NCBI RefSeq assembly: GCF_000469465.1
Contig: NZ_KI271820.1
Coordinates: forward strand, 1-41,194
Origin: Gemella bergeri ATCC 700627
GTDB taxonomy: Bacteria > Bacillota > Bacilli > Staphylococcales > Gemellaceae
Reading direction: 5' to 3'
DNA length: 41,194 bases
A model generated the notes under the pieces. It was given only the letters and a program-made list of their open reading frames with translations, searched no databases and was not told the DNA's origin. Below, in pieces: positions 7,921 to 17,606 of the stretch. Numbering within the stretch: the first letter of the stretch is position 1; each line of letters starts with the position of its first letter. Position numbers and translations under genes: made by a program.

Positions 7921-8682
7921 TTAGTTATTTTTAGTTTTTTTATTGATAAAACAAACGTAGTTCATGTCGTTTTTTAACTTACCAAATGTCGTTTTCATTT
8001 TAATAAATTGTTCTCTGTTCTCAGGTTTTAGCCCATTTTTTACAATTCGTAATGCGTTAACTATGCCCTCATCTTTAATCATTCCTTCCGGAGTCATTAA
8101 AGTAAGTTCACCTTGAAGAGAATTTACAATTTTAAAACCGTGTTCTTCAAATAGTTCCTTCCATTCATCTTTTGGAAGTGGAAAAACATTGATATTTATT
8201 GAATCTGATAATATTTTTCTCGTTTCTTCATAATTATTTATCAATATTATATCGTGTGTTAATAATAATCCTCCCGGTTTTAATACTCTAAAATATTGTT
8301 TAAGTGCTCTTTCTTTACTTTTATTACTGCACATTGTTAGCATCGCTTCATTAATTACATAGTCAAAACTATTATCAGGAAATTCTAAATGAAAAGCATC
8401 TGCACGTAAAAATTTAATATTTTTAAACCCTTTTTTAACCGCCAGTTCTGTTGCTTCTTGTATTGATGCTTTATCAACATCTATCCCTATAAATGCAGTT
8501 GCCGGGTATTTACCGGCTAATTCCAAGAGATTTACTCCCCTATTGCAAGCTACCTCAAGAACACTATCTCCCGGTTTGAAATTAGTATGTGCTAATAAAA
8601 AATTTGTTCCTGTTACTCCTCCGGGCCTTAGTCTTCTTTTACCGAGTTTTTTTAAAAACTGATGACCTTGCTCTTTTTTCAT
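7921..8682 (-). CDS. Class I SAM-dependent methyltransferase
   Basis: A 253-residue Rossmann-fold methyltransferase. SAM-binding motif I is VLEVACNRGVNLLELA (41-56); an acidic residue follows strand 2 (IGIDVDKASI); motif II/III lies near FDYVINEAMLTM and LKPGGLLLTHDII. The family is that of small-molecule methyltransferases (Methyltransf_11/25 type), and the substrate cannot be told. A strong AGGAGG site precedes the ATG. It is the first gene of a two-gene unit with the downstream cupin; pairs of this kind suggest joint action on, or detoxification of, one small molecule, which is inference. Confidence 0.85.
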   Translation of the reverse strand: MKKEQGHQFLKKLGKRRLRPGGVTGTNFLLAHTNFKPGDSVLEVACNRGVNLLELAGKYPATAFIGIDVDKASIQEATELAVKKGFKNIKFLRADAFHLEFPDNSFDYVINEAMLTMCSNKSKERALKQYFRVLKPGGLLLTHDIILINNYEETRKILSDSININVFPLPKDEWKELFEEHGFKIVNSLQGELTLMTPEGMIKDEGIVNALRIVKNGLKPENREQFIKMKTTFGKLKNDMNYVCFINKKTKNN

Positions 8683-9007
8683 AATACTTACCTCCTAATT
8701 AAATTATTATCATCACCCTTTATTTTATAACATATCAATTTATAAAGCCAGTTTTTTATAGCGTTTTACAAAAAATTAGATGTAATAAATAATATATATA
8801 GTAGTATCACCTATGTAAATATTGTTAAACTCCCTTTAATATTTTTATCTCGTAATAATTAACTCTAACAGCCCGTTTAAAAACATTTATAAAATATCTT
8901 AATGTTATTACTTATTTGAATTATAATTATTCCCGATTAGTAAGTTTATTACTACAAAATAAAAAAATTAATACCTAATATGTACTAATTTTTTTACTTA
9001 TTATCTT
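8683..9007 (-). other. Intergenic stretch with one terminator
   Basis: About 325 AT-rich bases between the methyltransferase and DUF1304 genes. An 11-base-pair stem (8964-8974 with 8982-8992, one G-T pair) followed by a long T run on the - strand is a good terminator for the DUF1304 gene. Nothing else convincing was seen in 8700-8957. Confidence 0.6.
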
Positions 9008-9367
9008 TTAAAAAAGCAGTGAAATTAATGCTAAAATGGGTAATCCGCCTTGTTTTAAAATAATTTTTTTGTCACTTGTTAAACTACCGTAGATTGCCAC
9101 TAAAATAATATATATTAATAGCATAGCCACAACTTCTTTAGAATTATTTGAAATAAATGCTCCATACAATAAAGCAATACCCAGCAAACCATTATAAATT
9201 CCTTGATTTTTAAATAATACATTTAAAGCTGGTTTTCTTAATTCTTCTTGACTTATATTAAATACCCTGCTTGTACTTTGAGAATCTGTCGCAAATGTTT
9301 CTAAATACATAATATAAAAAAACAATAGTGCTACCAATACCGTTAAAATCGTTGATATAATATTCAT
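9008..9367 (-). CDS. DUF1304 family membrane protein
   Basis: A 119-residue protein with about four membrane helices (roughly 4-24, 53-72, 77-95 and 103-119). The block LFKNQGIYNGLLGIALLYG (51-69) is the signature of DUF1304 (YqjF-like) proteins, whose function is unknown. It starts 18 bases after the MarR gene and is probably expressed with it under MarR control. Confidence 0.85.
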   Translation of the reverse strand: MNIISTILTVLVALLFFYIMYLETFATDSQSTSRVFNISQEELRKPALNVLFKNQGIYNGLLGIALLYGAFISNNSKEVVAMLLIYIILVAIYGSLTSDKKIILKQGGLPILALISLLF

Positions 9368-9385
9368 TTTTAATACCTCTTTACT

Positions 9386-9793
9386 TCATATTTTTTTAAA
9401 TTTATTTAATAATGATACTAAATTCTTTAAATCATCATGTGTAAACTCTGAATTTAATATATTTTTTAAATCATATTCTTTCTCACAGTTATCAATTTTC
9501 ACTTTAGCATACTCTGTTATCTCCACATTCATTTCTCTATTATTTTGTTCATTTCTACACCGTTTAATGTACCCTCCTTGTTCTAAAATTTTTAAATGTC
9601 TTGTTATAGCTGCACCATCTATTTGCAATACATCACATAATTTTCGTTGGATACACGCTGAATTTTTCCTTAAATACATAAGGATTTGATAACGTGTTAG
9701 GCTAACACCAATTTCATTTTCAAATAAATACGTCAGTTGTTGATCGATTATCTTTAAGTTATATAGTAAGTCACTAAATTCTTCTACTTTCAT
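9386..9793 (-). CDS. MarR-family transcriptional regulator
   Basis: A 135-residue winged-helix repressor. The DNA-binding part runs from about 30 to 95: LTRYQILMYLRKNSACIQRKLCDVLQIDGAAITRHLKILEQGGYIKRCRNEQNNREMNVEIT contains the recognition helix (AAITRHLKILEQ) and the beta-wing (RNEQNNREMNV). It heads an operon with the DUF1304 gene. Two inverted repeats (9810-9825 and 9851-9870) sit over its own promoter, so it probably represses itself and its partner. One of the two cysteines (residue 47) lies in the DNA-binding domain; redox or ligand sensing is possible but not shown. Confidence 0.9.
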   Translation of the reverse strand: MKVEEFSDLLYNLKIIDQQLTYLFENEIGVSLTRYQILMYLRKNSACIQRKLCDVLQIDGAAITRHLKILEQGGYIKRCRNEQNNREMNVEITEYAKVKIDNCEKEYDLKNILNSEFTHDDLKNLVSLLNKFKKI

Positions 9794-9809
9794 AATTACT
9801 CCTTTTGAT

Positions 9810-9825
9810 TATTGATAAGTCAATA
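9810..9825. promoter_or_regulatory. Operator 1 for the MarR regulator
   Basis: Inverted repeat TATTGA-taag-TCAATA in the leader of marR, sharing the TTGA-TCAA core with the site at 9851-9870. A dimeric winged-helix regulator would bind here just downstream of the transcription start. Confidence 0.55.
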
Positions 9826-9837
9826 GTTCTTCTAATA

Positions 9838-9866
9838 AGTATAATCCATAATTATTGACTTGTCAA
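9838..9866 (-). promoter_or_regulatory. Promoter of marR-DUF1304
   Basis: On the - strand TTGACA (9861-9866) and TATACT (9838-9843) are spaced by 17 bases. The -35 lies inside the palindrome at 9851-9870, so a bound repressor would block it. Confidence 0.8.
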
Positions 9867-9870
9867 TAAT
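9851..9870. promoter_or_regulatory. Operator 2 for the MarR regulator
   Basis: A perfect inverted repeat with 9-base arms, ATTATTGAC-tt-GTCAATAAT, overlapping the -35 of the marR promoter. The position and the near copy at 9810-9825 make autorepression by MarR the simplest reading. Confidence 0.65.
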
Positions 9871-9873
9871 TTT

Positions 9874-9896
9874 AATGTAAGAAATTTTCTTACATT
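9874..9896. promoter_or_regulatory. Perfect 23-base palindrome upstream of the glpT promoter
   Basis: Arms AATGTAAGAAA and TTTCTTACATT around one central T, 45 bases before the glpT -35. Another half-site (AATGTAAG) follows at 9898-9905. The position suits an activator site for glpT; the nearby NarL-type response regulator is the obvious candidate, by inference only. Confidence 0.6.
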
Positions 9897-9941
9897 CAAT
9901 GTAAGGCTTTTTCTAATTCTCAAAAACTTTGATTTATAGAC

Positions 9942-9970
9942 TTTACAATCGTTTTCTAGTTTTCTATAAT
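9942..9970 (+). promoter_or_regulatory. Promoter of glpT
   Basis: TTTACA (9942-9947) and a perfect TATAAT (9965-9970) with a 17-base spacer, about 46 bases before the ATG; the ribosome binding site AAGGAGG is at 10000-10006. Confidence 0.8.
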
Positions 9971-10016
9971 TGTAATTACAAATTAAAAATATTTTAACCA
10001 AGGAGGAAACAAAAAT

Positions 10017-11363
10017 ATGTTTTCATTTCTTAAAGCATCTGCCCCTAAACCCAGAATTGAAAATTCTAGGACGGACGCTGAATATAAAAAACTTCGATGG
10101 CAAGTATTTTCCGGTGTATTTATAGGCTATGCAGCATACTATTTAATAAGAAAGAATTTTTCTCTTGCTATTCCATATTTAATTGATCAATATGGTTATA
10201 CTAAAGCTGATTTAGGTAAAGTTTCTCTTGCTTTATCTCTTGCATACGGATTTAGTAAATTTATTATGGGGAACGTATCGGATAGAAGTAATCCCAAGTA
10301 TTTTATTACTATCGGATTAGTTGCTTCTGCACTTGTTAGTTTAATATTCGGGCTGGTGCCGGCTGTACTTTCATCGCTTACATTTATGATTGTTTTATCT
10401 GCACTTAACGGTTGGTTCCAAGGTATGGGGTATCCTCCGGGAGCTAAAACAATGACAAACTGGTTCTCAACTTCAGAACGTGGAGCTTGGTGGAGTTGGT
10501 GGAATATTTCTCATAATCTTGGTGGAGGACTAATCGGACCTCTTGCACTATTAGGATTATCTATATTCGGTGCTTGGCAATCATTATTTTACTTACCTGC
10601 AATAATTGCAATCATTCTGGCAATTATTATGTTCTATTTAATGAAAGATACTCCGGAATCAGAAGGTTTACCTCCTGTTGATGAATGGAAAGGTGAAAAA
10701 ATTATAGAAAAAATCGAATCTGCTCACACATTATCAGCTAAAGATATTTTCTTTAAATACATTATTAATAATAAATTTTTATGGGCTATAGCTATCGCTA
10801 ATGTGTTCGTATACTTTGTACGCTATGGTATCATTGACTGGGCACCTACATATTTAAAAGAAGTTAAACACTTCTCAGTTGATAAACAAAGTTGGGCTTA
10901 TTTCTTATATGAATATGCCGGTATTTTCGGAATGTTAGCCAGCGGTTATTTGAGCGATAAAGTGTTTAAAGGACACCGTGCTCCACCTATGTTATTATTC
11001 TTAGTTGGTGTACTTATTGCTGTGTTTATTTACTGGAAAAATCCTCCGGGTAATCCGCTTATTGACAATGCTTGTCTTGTAGCTATTGGATTTTTAATCT
11101 ACGGACCTGTTATGATGATCGGCTTACAAGCTGCCGATCTTGTCCCACGTGTCGCTACAGGAACGGCAACAGGGCTTACCGGACTATTTGGGTATCTACT
11201 GGGTTCTGCCAGTGCAGGCTATGTAATGGGTAAACTTGTTGACCTGTTCGGATGGAACGGTGGTTTTTATGCGTTAATTCTTTCTTGTATTTTGGCATTT
11301 ATCTTCATCGGTTTAACACTATTCAAAAAAACTTCTAAACAGTTAGAAACTAAAACAAAATAA
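10017..11363 (+). CDS. glpT: Glycerol-3-phosphate transporter (organophosphate:phosphate antiporter)
   Basis: A 448-residue, 12-helix major facilitator of the organophosphate:Pi antiporter family. It follows E. coli GlpT more closely than UhpT: KLRWQVFSGVFIGYAAYYLI, GWFQGMGYPPGAKT, WAYFLYEYAGIFG and the SDKVFKGHRA loop are GlpT-type. The substrate-binding residues known from GlpT are in place: Arg45 (in LIRKNF), His166 (in SHNLGGG) and Arg269 (in FVRYGI). It should exchange glycerol-3-phosphate for phosphate at the membrane, and such carriers also let fosfomycin in. It is the only confident + strand gene in the window and converges with the sensor operon at 11490-14377. Confidence 0.93.
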   Translation: MFSFLKASAPKPRIENSRTDAEYKKLRWQVFSGVFIGYAAYYLIRKNFSLAIPYLIDQYGYTKADLGKVSLALSLAYGFSKFIMGNVSDRSNPKYFITIGLVASALVSLIFGLVPAVLSSLTFMIVLSALNGWFQGMGYPPGAKTMTNWFSTSERGAWWSWWNISHNLGGGLIGPLALLGLSIFGAWQSLFYLPAIIAIILAIIMFYLMKDTPESEGLPPVDEWKGEKIIEKIESAHTLSAKDIFFKYIINNKFLWAIAIANVFVYFVRYGIIDWAPTYLKEVKHFSVDKQSWAYFLYEYAGIFGMLASGYLSDKVFKGHRAPPMLLFLVGVLIAVFIYWKNPPGNPLIDNACLVAIGFLIYGPVMMIGLQAADLVPRVATGTATGLTGLFGYLLGSASAGYVMGKLVDLFGWNGGFYALILSCILAFIFIGLTLFKKTSKQLETKTK

Positions 11364-11369
11364 TATTAC

Positions 11370-11417
11370 AAAAGCTATAGGTTCGGTATTTGTCCGATTA
11401 TCTATAGCTTTTGTATC
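11370..11417 (+). terminator. Terminator after glpT
   Basis: Stem AAAAGCTATAG (11370-11380) with CTATAGCTTTT (11402-11412), with additional CGG/CCG pairing in the middle, followed by a T-rich run on the + strand. Its symmetry would also stop the converging sensor operon. Confidence 0.8.
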
Positions 11418-11489
11418 TTTTTATACTGTTAAATAAACTTTGTAATTTTCTTTTTATTAGTAAAAGTAACCATTTTATCTATAAATAAT

Positions 11490-12107
11490 TTATAATATTA
11501 TATTATGTTTTAAATATTCCACTAATTCACTTCGTTTCTTTGTATTGGTTTTTTCCATAAGACGCTTTTTATAAGTATCTATCGTTTTTACACTTAAAAA
11601 TAATTTCTCTCCTATTTCTGTTAAAGTATATCCCATTAAAATATATTTTGCCACTTCTTTTTCCCTTTCACTAAGTTCAGATATTGCTTTTTCTTGATAT
11701 AATTCATAAAAAATACCGCCATATTTCTTATTTATATATATTTCACCATTATTCATAACCCTATCTATTGCTGTTAATATTTCCTCATGTGCATTACTTT
11801 TTGTTATATAGCCTCTAGCACCTAATCTTAAAGCTTTTTTTACATAGTTCTTATCTTCATACATACTTAAAATCAAAACTTTTGAATTAATATTCAATTC
11901 AGTTACTTTTTTTAATATGTCATATCCTGTTCCGTCCGGTAATGATATATCACAAATTATTAAGTCATAATTCATATTTTTTATCTTTTCTATTGATTCT
12001 TCTACTGTTGAACAATCTTCTACTACTTCCTTACTATAATGATCTTCCAATAACACTTTAATTCCTATTTTTATCAATTTATGATCATCTATAAGTAATA
12101 TTTTCAT
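11490..12107 (-). CDS. NarL/FixJ-type response regulator
   Basis: A 205-residue two-component response regulator. The receiver domain (1-120) has Asp7/Asp8, the phosphoacceptor Asp53 (in IICDISLPDG) and Lys103. The C-terminal LuxR-type helix-turn-helix is LSEREKEVAKYILMGYTLTE through SVKTIDTYKKRLMEK (about 144-192). It overlaps the end of the kinase gene by 23 bases, so the two are co-translated. Its partner kinase is of the NarX/UhpB type, as expected for this class. The neighbouring glpT is a plausible target; UhpA, the E. coli regulator of uhpT, belongs to the same class. Confidence 0.92.
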   Translation of the reverse strand: MKILLIDDHKLIKIGIKVLLEDHYSKEVVEDCSTVEESIEKIKNMNYDLIICDISLPDGTGYDILKKVTELNINSKVLILSMYEDKNYVKKALRLGARGYITKSNAHEEILTAIDRVMNNGEIYINKKYGGIFYELYQEKAISELSEREKEVAKYILMGYTLTEIGEKLFLSVKTIDTYKKRLMEKTNTKKRSELVEYLKHNIIL

Positions 12108-13473
12108 CAGTTTTTCCCTCCACCATATTTCTTCTAAATTTACATTTTAAAATGGTTGTATATTCTAAATTATTAGCTAATTCAAATTGACCGTCAAAAT
12201 CCAATACTCTTTCTCGAATTCCATAAATTCCTAATCTACCTTCTTTTCTTGCCTTTTCTACTCTATCTAAAGTTAATCCTACTCCATTATCCGAAATCGC
12301 TAGCGATATATAGTCCGAATTAATATAAAATTTTATATCAACTTTTGTAGCCTGTGAATGTTTTCTTATATTTGTTAAGGTTTCTTGAATAATTCTATAA
12401 ATAGTTATATCAAAATTGCTATTTTTTAAATCAATATAATTCGTATCAAATGCAACATCTAAATTGTAGAGTTCTTTGTAATCTTCTATATATTTTAAAA
12501 TTGTTTCTTTTAGACCATGTTCTTCCAAGCTTGCAGGTCTTAAATTCACCGCAATATTTCTTATATTTGTTAAACTTTGTTCTATCTCATTTTTTATCAA
12601 ATTTAACCTTTCTTTCTTTGTTTCATCTTTTTCTTTTTCAATTAAATTACTCAATAGAAACAATAAACTGGCTAAAGATTGACTTACTTCATCATGAAGC
12701 TCTCGTGAAAGCATTGCTCTTTCTTTTTCTTGAACTTTAAAAACTTTATTTAATAAATGATTATTTATTTTTTTATTACTTCTATTACTCTCTACCATTT
12801 CATTTATGGAGTCTACTAACTCATAAAAGTCTTTACTATAGCTGTATTTATTAACTTTATTTTTATAATCACCTTTATTTATTATTTCATTTGTTACTTT
12901 TGTTAAATCTTCGACCGGTCTTTCTATCATTTTTGATATACGATACGCTATTATTAACAAAAATACAAAGACTATAATGTTTAATGCTATTATTTTTATA
13001 AACTCAAGATAAGTTAAATTGTATATTTCTTTTGTGTAAAACCCTATTCTTATATACCCTATATTCACTTCATCTATACCGGAAGTAAAGTCCATAATTT
13101 CTCCATTATTACTTCGATATATTTTAAATTTATCATTCTCCACTTTCACTTCTGATAGCTTCTTAGGTAGTTCTTTTAAGGTTTTTCCTAAAACATTTTT
13201 TTCATTGTCATAAATAATAATATAGGAAACCTCCTTATTAGAACTGAGATTTTGAATTTTTTGATGAATTTCATATGTATTATTCGTTCGTATATCTTCA
13301 GACAGCATACTTGATAATTGATAATATACTTGGTTTATCCTGTTTTTCATAGCGTCTTCTAAAATAATTTTATTATTTTTATATGTATAGGACAAAATTA
13401 TACTGGTATATATAGTATAGATAACAATAAAAAAAATTATAATTTTATTTTTTATTTTTAATTTACCTAACAT
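12085..13473 (-). CDS. Sensor histidine kinase (HisKA_3, NarX/UhpB type)
   Basis: A 462-residue membrane kinase. Two helices (about 10-28 and 158-178) frame an extracellular domain of about 130 residues; a HAMP-like linker (178-235) follows. The dimerisation/phosphoacceptor segment ERAMLSRELHDEVSQSLASL places the phosphorylated His at 260. The ATPase part carries NIRKHSQATKV, SDNGVGL and GRLGIYGIRERV (N, G1 and G2 boxes). It starts 11 bases inside the end of the upstream binding-protein gene and overlaps the response regulator, so the three are one translation-coupled operon. The extracellular domain probably reads the ligand state of the binding protein. Confidence 0.92.
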   Translation of the reverse strand: MLGKLKIKNKIIIFFIVIYTIYTSIILSYTYKNNKIILEDAMKNRINQVYYQLSSMLSEDIRTNNTYEIHQKIQNLSSNKEVSYIIIYDNEKNVLGKTLKELPKKLSEVKVENDKFKIYRSNNGEIMDFTSGIDEVNIGYIRIGFYTKEIYNLTYLEFIKIIALNIIVFVFLLIIAYRISKMIERPVEDLTKVTNEIINKGDYKNKVNKYSYSKDFYELVDSINEMVESNRSNKKINNHLLNKVFKVQEKERAMLSRELHDEVSQSLASLLFLLSNLIEKEKDETKKERLNLIKNEIEQSLTNIRNIAVNLRPASLEEHGLKETILKYIEDYKELYNLDVAFDTNYIDLKNSNFDITIYRIIQETLTNIRKHSQATKVDIKFYINSDYISLAISDNGVGLTLDRVEKARKEGRLGIYGIRERVLDFDGQFELANNLEYTTILKCKFRRNMVEGKTDENITYR

Positions 13474-14377
13474 CTTTAACCTCTTCTAATAGAGTCGGAT
13501 AGTCTTCTATTTTTGTATCTTCAAAATTTTTAATTTGCAATCTTTCTAATACGGCTTTTATGGTGCTATCTTTATCTATATTAAATAAAATATTCTTTAA
13601 TTTTTCTTTATCCTTATAATTTTTGTGCGTTACTACCGGTCCAGTTGCAACTTCCGGAAATATTTTTATTACTTTTATATTATCTTTTATGTTAGAATCT
13701 TCATTTGCTAAATTTTGCAATGCCCAGTCATCTATACTTGCTGCGTAAACCGCTCCGCTAAGCACCTGTTTTATAGAATCTTCATGACTGTATGTAAAAT
13801 AATATTTATTATTAAAAAATTTATTAATGGTTGTATTTTGTTGTTTAAAGTAATTATTCACTGCCAAATAACCTGAATAACTATAATTATCTACAAAAGC
13901 AAAATTTTTATCTTTTAATTCTTCAAAATCTTCTATTTCGGAATCTTTTCTGGTAATAATTATCGGATGATAATATGCTTTTCCTCTGTTCGGTCTGGCT
14001 ATTAATTCTAAATCTTTTTTATCTTCATATAAAGAATAAGCACCCGTCGATAAAAAGGCTATATCTATTTGATTATTTTTTAATAAAGTATTTATTTCTT
14101 TATAACTTTTTTTCTGAACCAATTTAACTTTTTTGTTTAACTTTTTACCGATATAACTTACCAATTCTTTTTCAGATACGTAACCTTTATTTCCTCCGGT
14201 TACAGATATAATTCCTATTGTTACTATATCCTCAGGTATTGAATAATTTTCATTAATATTCACCGTATCTTTAAAATCTATATATTCTGTATTGGTTTTA
14301 TTATTTAAAGAGGTTATTAAGAATAACAGCAGCAATGCTACAACACTATATACAAAATATAAAATCTTTTTACTCAT
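13463..14377 (-). CDS. Membrane-anchored PhnD-like binding protein, sensory
   Basis: A 304-residue protein with one N-terminal helix (about 5-23) and a periplasmic-binding-protein fold of the PhnD (phosphate/phosphite/phosphonate) type: DIVTIGIISVTGG, IDIAFLSTGAYSLY, YYHPIIITRKDS, FAFVDNYSYSGYLAV and ATGPVVTHKNY follow the family pattern. It has no lipobox Cys, so it is anchored by its helix. No ABC permease or ATPase lies nearby; instead it is coupled to a histidine kinase and response regulator. This is the layout of HptA-HptS-HptR of S. aureus, where a similar protein works with the kinase to sense hexose phosphate. Strong ribosome binding site GGAGGG. Confidence 0.85.
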   Translation of the reverse strand: MSKKILYFVYSVVALLLLFLITSLNNKTNTEYIDFKDTVNINENYSIPEDIVTIGIISVTGGNKGYVSEKELVSYIGKKLNKKVKLVQKKSYKEINTLLKNNQIDIAFLSTGAYSLYEDKKDLELIARPNRGKAYYHPIIITRKDSEIEDFEELKDKNFAFVDNYSYSGYLAVNNYFKQQNTTINKFFNNKYYFTYSHEDSIKQVLSGAVYAASIDDWALQNLANEDSNIKDNIKVIKIFPEVATGPVVTHKNYKDKEKLKNILFNIDKDSTIKAVLERLQIKNFEDTKIEDYPTLLEEVKDVR

Positions 14378-14414
14378 ATTGTCCCTCCTAAAATAATTTT
14401 CTTACTTATTATAC

Positions 14415-14459
14415 AATAAAAAGTATATTTTAGAAATCTCTAATAATATACTTTTTATT
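14415..14459 (-). terminator. Terminator after alkD
   Basis: A perfect 15-base-pair inverted repeat (14415-14429 with 14445-14459) six bases after the alkD stop, rich in A/T, with ATAAAAAGTATA arms. It separates alkD from the sensor operon. Confidence 0.65.
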
Positions 14460-14464
14460 TCAAT

Positions 14465-15121
14465 CTATAAATATTTACCTGCTTCTTTTATACTAAGATT
14501 AGACATCTGTTTATAATATTTTTCTATAAAACTTTTTACCCACTTAGGATTTGTTTTTGAGTAATCCCTTAATGCCCATCCTATTGCTTTATTTACAAAA
14601 AATTCCGTATGGTTTAAATTATTAATTAGTATTTTCTCTAATAAATCTACGTTGGTGTTTTCTTTTCTTAATAATTGATGATCAATTGCGACTCGTCTAA
14701 GCCAAATATTATCATCCATACTCCACTCTAAAATTACATTTTCCAATTCTGAATACCGACTAATCAGGCTACCAATAACCCTATCAAGAATATCAACGCT
14801 ATCCCACCATGATTTTGTAACAACAAGGGATTTTAATTTAGGTAAATCTTCTTTTACCAAAAACTTCTGCATTGTTTTTAAATAATATCCTGCTATATAT
14901 TGGCACTCTCGTTTATCATGTTCCCAACAATATTTTATAAAATTCCAATCAATATTTTTAGTTTTTTTCGCTTCTTTAAAATACGGTGCCCATAATTCTT
15001 TTCTTTTCGGAGCCTGGATACCAAAAAACAAAAACTTATTTTTCATATACTTTTCCATAAATTTTGCTTGGGTTGGATTAGCATTTTGTTCAAATTCTTT
15101 TATCAAATTTTCTAAATTCAT
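14465..15121 (-). CDS. AlkD-like DNA alkylation repair protein
   Basis: A 218-residue all-helical HEAT-like repeat protein of the AlkD (DNA_alkylation) family of glycosylases, which release alkylated purines without flipping the base. The residues important in Bacillus cereus AlkD have counterparts: SWWDSVD gives Trp106 and Asp110, WLRRVAI gives Arg142/Arg143 and AIGWALRDY gives Trp182. It is a little shorter than B. cereus AlkD (about 235). It starts 4 bases after the pyrG stop codon, so it may be read through from pyrG; the ribosome binding site is weak (GAAGAT). Confidence 0.88.
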   Translation of the reverse strand: MNLENLIKEFEQNANPTQAKFMEKYMKNKFLFFGIQAPKRKELWAPYFKEAKKTKNIDWNFIKYCWEHDKRECQYIAGYYLKTMQKFLVKEDLPKLKSLVVTKSWWDSVDILDRVIGSLISRYSELENVILEWSMDDNIWLRRVAIDHQLLRKENTNVDLLEKILINNLNHTEFFVNKAIGWALRDYSKTNPKWVKSFIEKYYKQMSNLSIKEAGKYL

Positions 15122-15125
15122 AATT

Positions 15126-16810
<1,685 letters not shown>

Positions 16811-16817
16811 GTCTATT

Positions 16818-16846
16818 ATTCTAACACAATGTAGTAGTTTAAGCAA
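16818..16846 (-). promoter_or_regulatory. Promoter of pyrG
   Basis: On the - strand TTGCTT (16841-16846) and TAGAAT (16818-16823) with a 17-base spacer place the start seven bases downstream, exactly at GGGC. Confidence 0.8.
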
Positions 16847-16871
16847 TTAAAAACCTTTAATATTTTTCTAA

Positions 16872-17429
16872 TTAAAAGAATTTAAACGACTTAAGCGGAT
16901 AGTATCTTAAACTTACTTTTCCTATCATAGCTTCTTTTTTTACAAAACCAAAAACACGACTATCTGTACTATGCTGTCTATTATCTCCCATTACGAAATA
17001 TGTTCCTTCCGGAACGGTTTTTGATTTTGTACTGCTTAAATATTCTATATTAAAATCCGGTGTTAATGGTGAATTGCCTTGTGTTTTCGCTTCTTTTATC
17101 TTCTGCTCAAGATATGGTTCATCCACTTTTTGACCATTTACATATAGTACATCATTTTTATATTCAATCGTATCTCCCGGAACACCAATAATACGCTTAA
17201 TGTAATCGTCTGTTTCATTAGCATGGAAAACCACTTCATCTCCACGTTTGTAATTTTTACTTAATTTATTAACGAACACCTTATCATTATCTGCAAATGT
17301 ATAGTCCATTGAATGACCTTTTACGGTAAACGGAGCAATTACGTACGTACTCAATACTAAATAAATAAATATAGATACGACAACGACAACTATCCATTCC
17401 AAAATTTCTCTCAAAAATCTCACTGTCAC
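16872..17429 (-). CDS. lepB: Type I signal peptidase
   Basis: A 185-residue membrane peptidase that removes signal peptides from exported proteins. One N-terminal helix (about 11-31) is followed by the catalytic Ser40 (in VKGHSM) and Lys78 (in DYIKRIIGVPGD), and by the FVMGDNRQHSTDSR box; these are boxes B, D and E of the Gram-positive SipS/SpsB family. The start is a GTG at 17429 or the GTG two codons later, which is better spaced from GAGGG. It has its own promoter and is not coupled to pyrE. Confidence 0.95.
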   Translation of the reverse strand: MTVRFLREILEWIVVVVVSIFIYLVLSTYVIAPFTVKGHSMDYTFADNDKVFVNKLSKNYKRGDEVVFHANETDDYIKRIIGVPGDTIEYKNDVLYVNGQKVDEPYLEQKIKEAKTQGNSPLTPDFNIEYLSSTKSKTVPEGTYFVMGDNRQHSTDSRVFGFVKKEAMIGKVSLRYYPLKSFKFF

Positions 17430-17461
17430 AATCCCTCTTTTTTATATTATTATGATTTCTA

Positions 17462-17490
17462 ATTTTATCACACTTCTCGGCAAAAATCAA
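17462..17490 (-). promoter_or_regulatory. Candidate promoter of lepB
   Basis: On the - strand TTGATT (17485-17490) and TAAAAT (17462-17467) with a 17-base spacer, about 33 bases before the start codon. Confidence 0.55.
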
Positions 17491-17606
17491 AAATGTCTTG
17501 TCGTACTATTATAGTTTCTAAACATTAAGTTAACTTTAAAGAAACAATATATTTTGATGATTTCTATATACTTATATCATTACATTTGAGAAATTATAAA
17601 GATATA

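Noticed and set aside
12450-12740. 96-codon + strand frame opposite the histidine kinase
   Set aside because: It is antisense to the clear HisKA_3/ATPase coding sequence, rich in Leu and Phe from the complementary strand, and has no ribosome binding site.
17287-17490. 67-codon - strand frame over the lepB start
   Set aside because: It lies in another frame of lepB and covers its promoter; no family resemblance.
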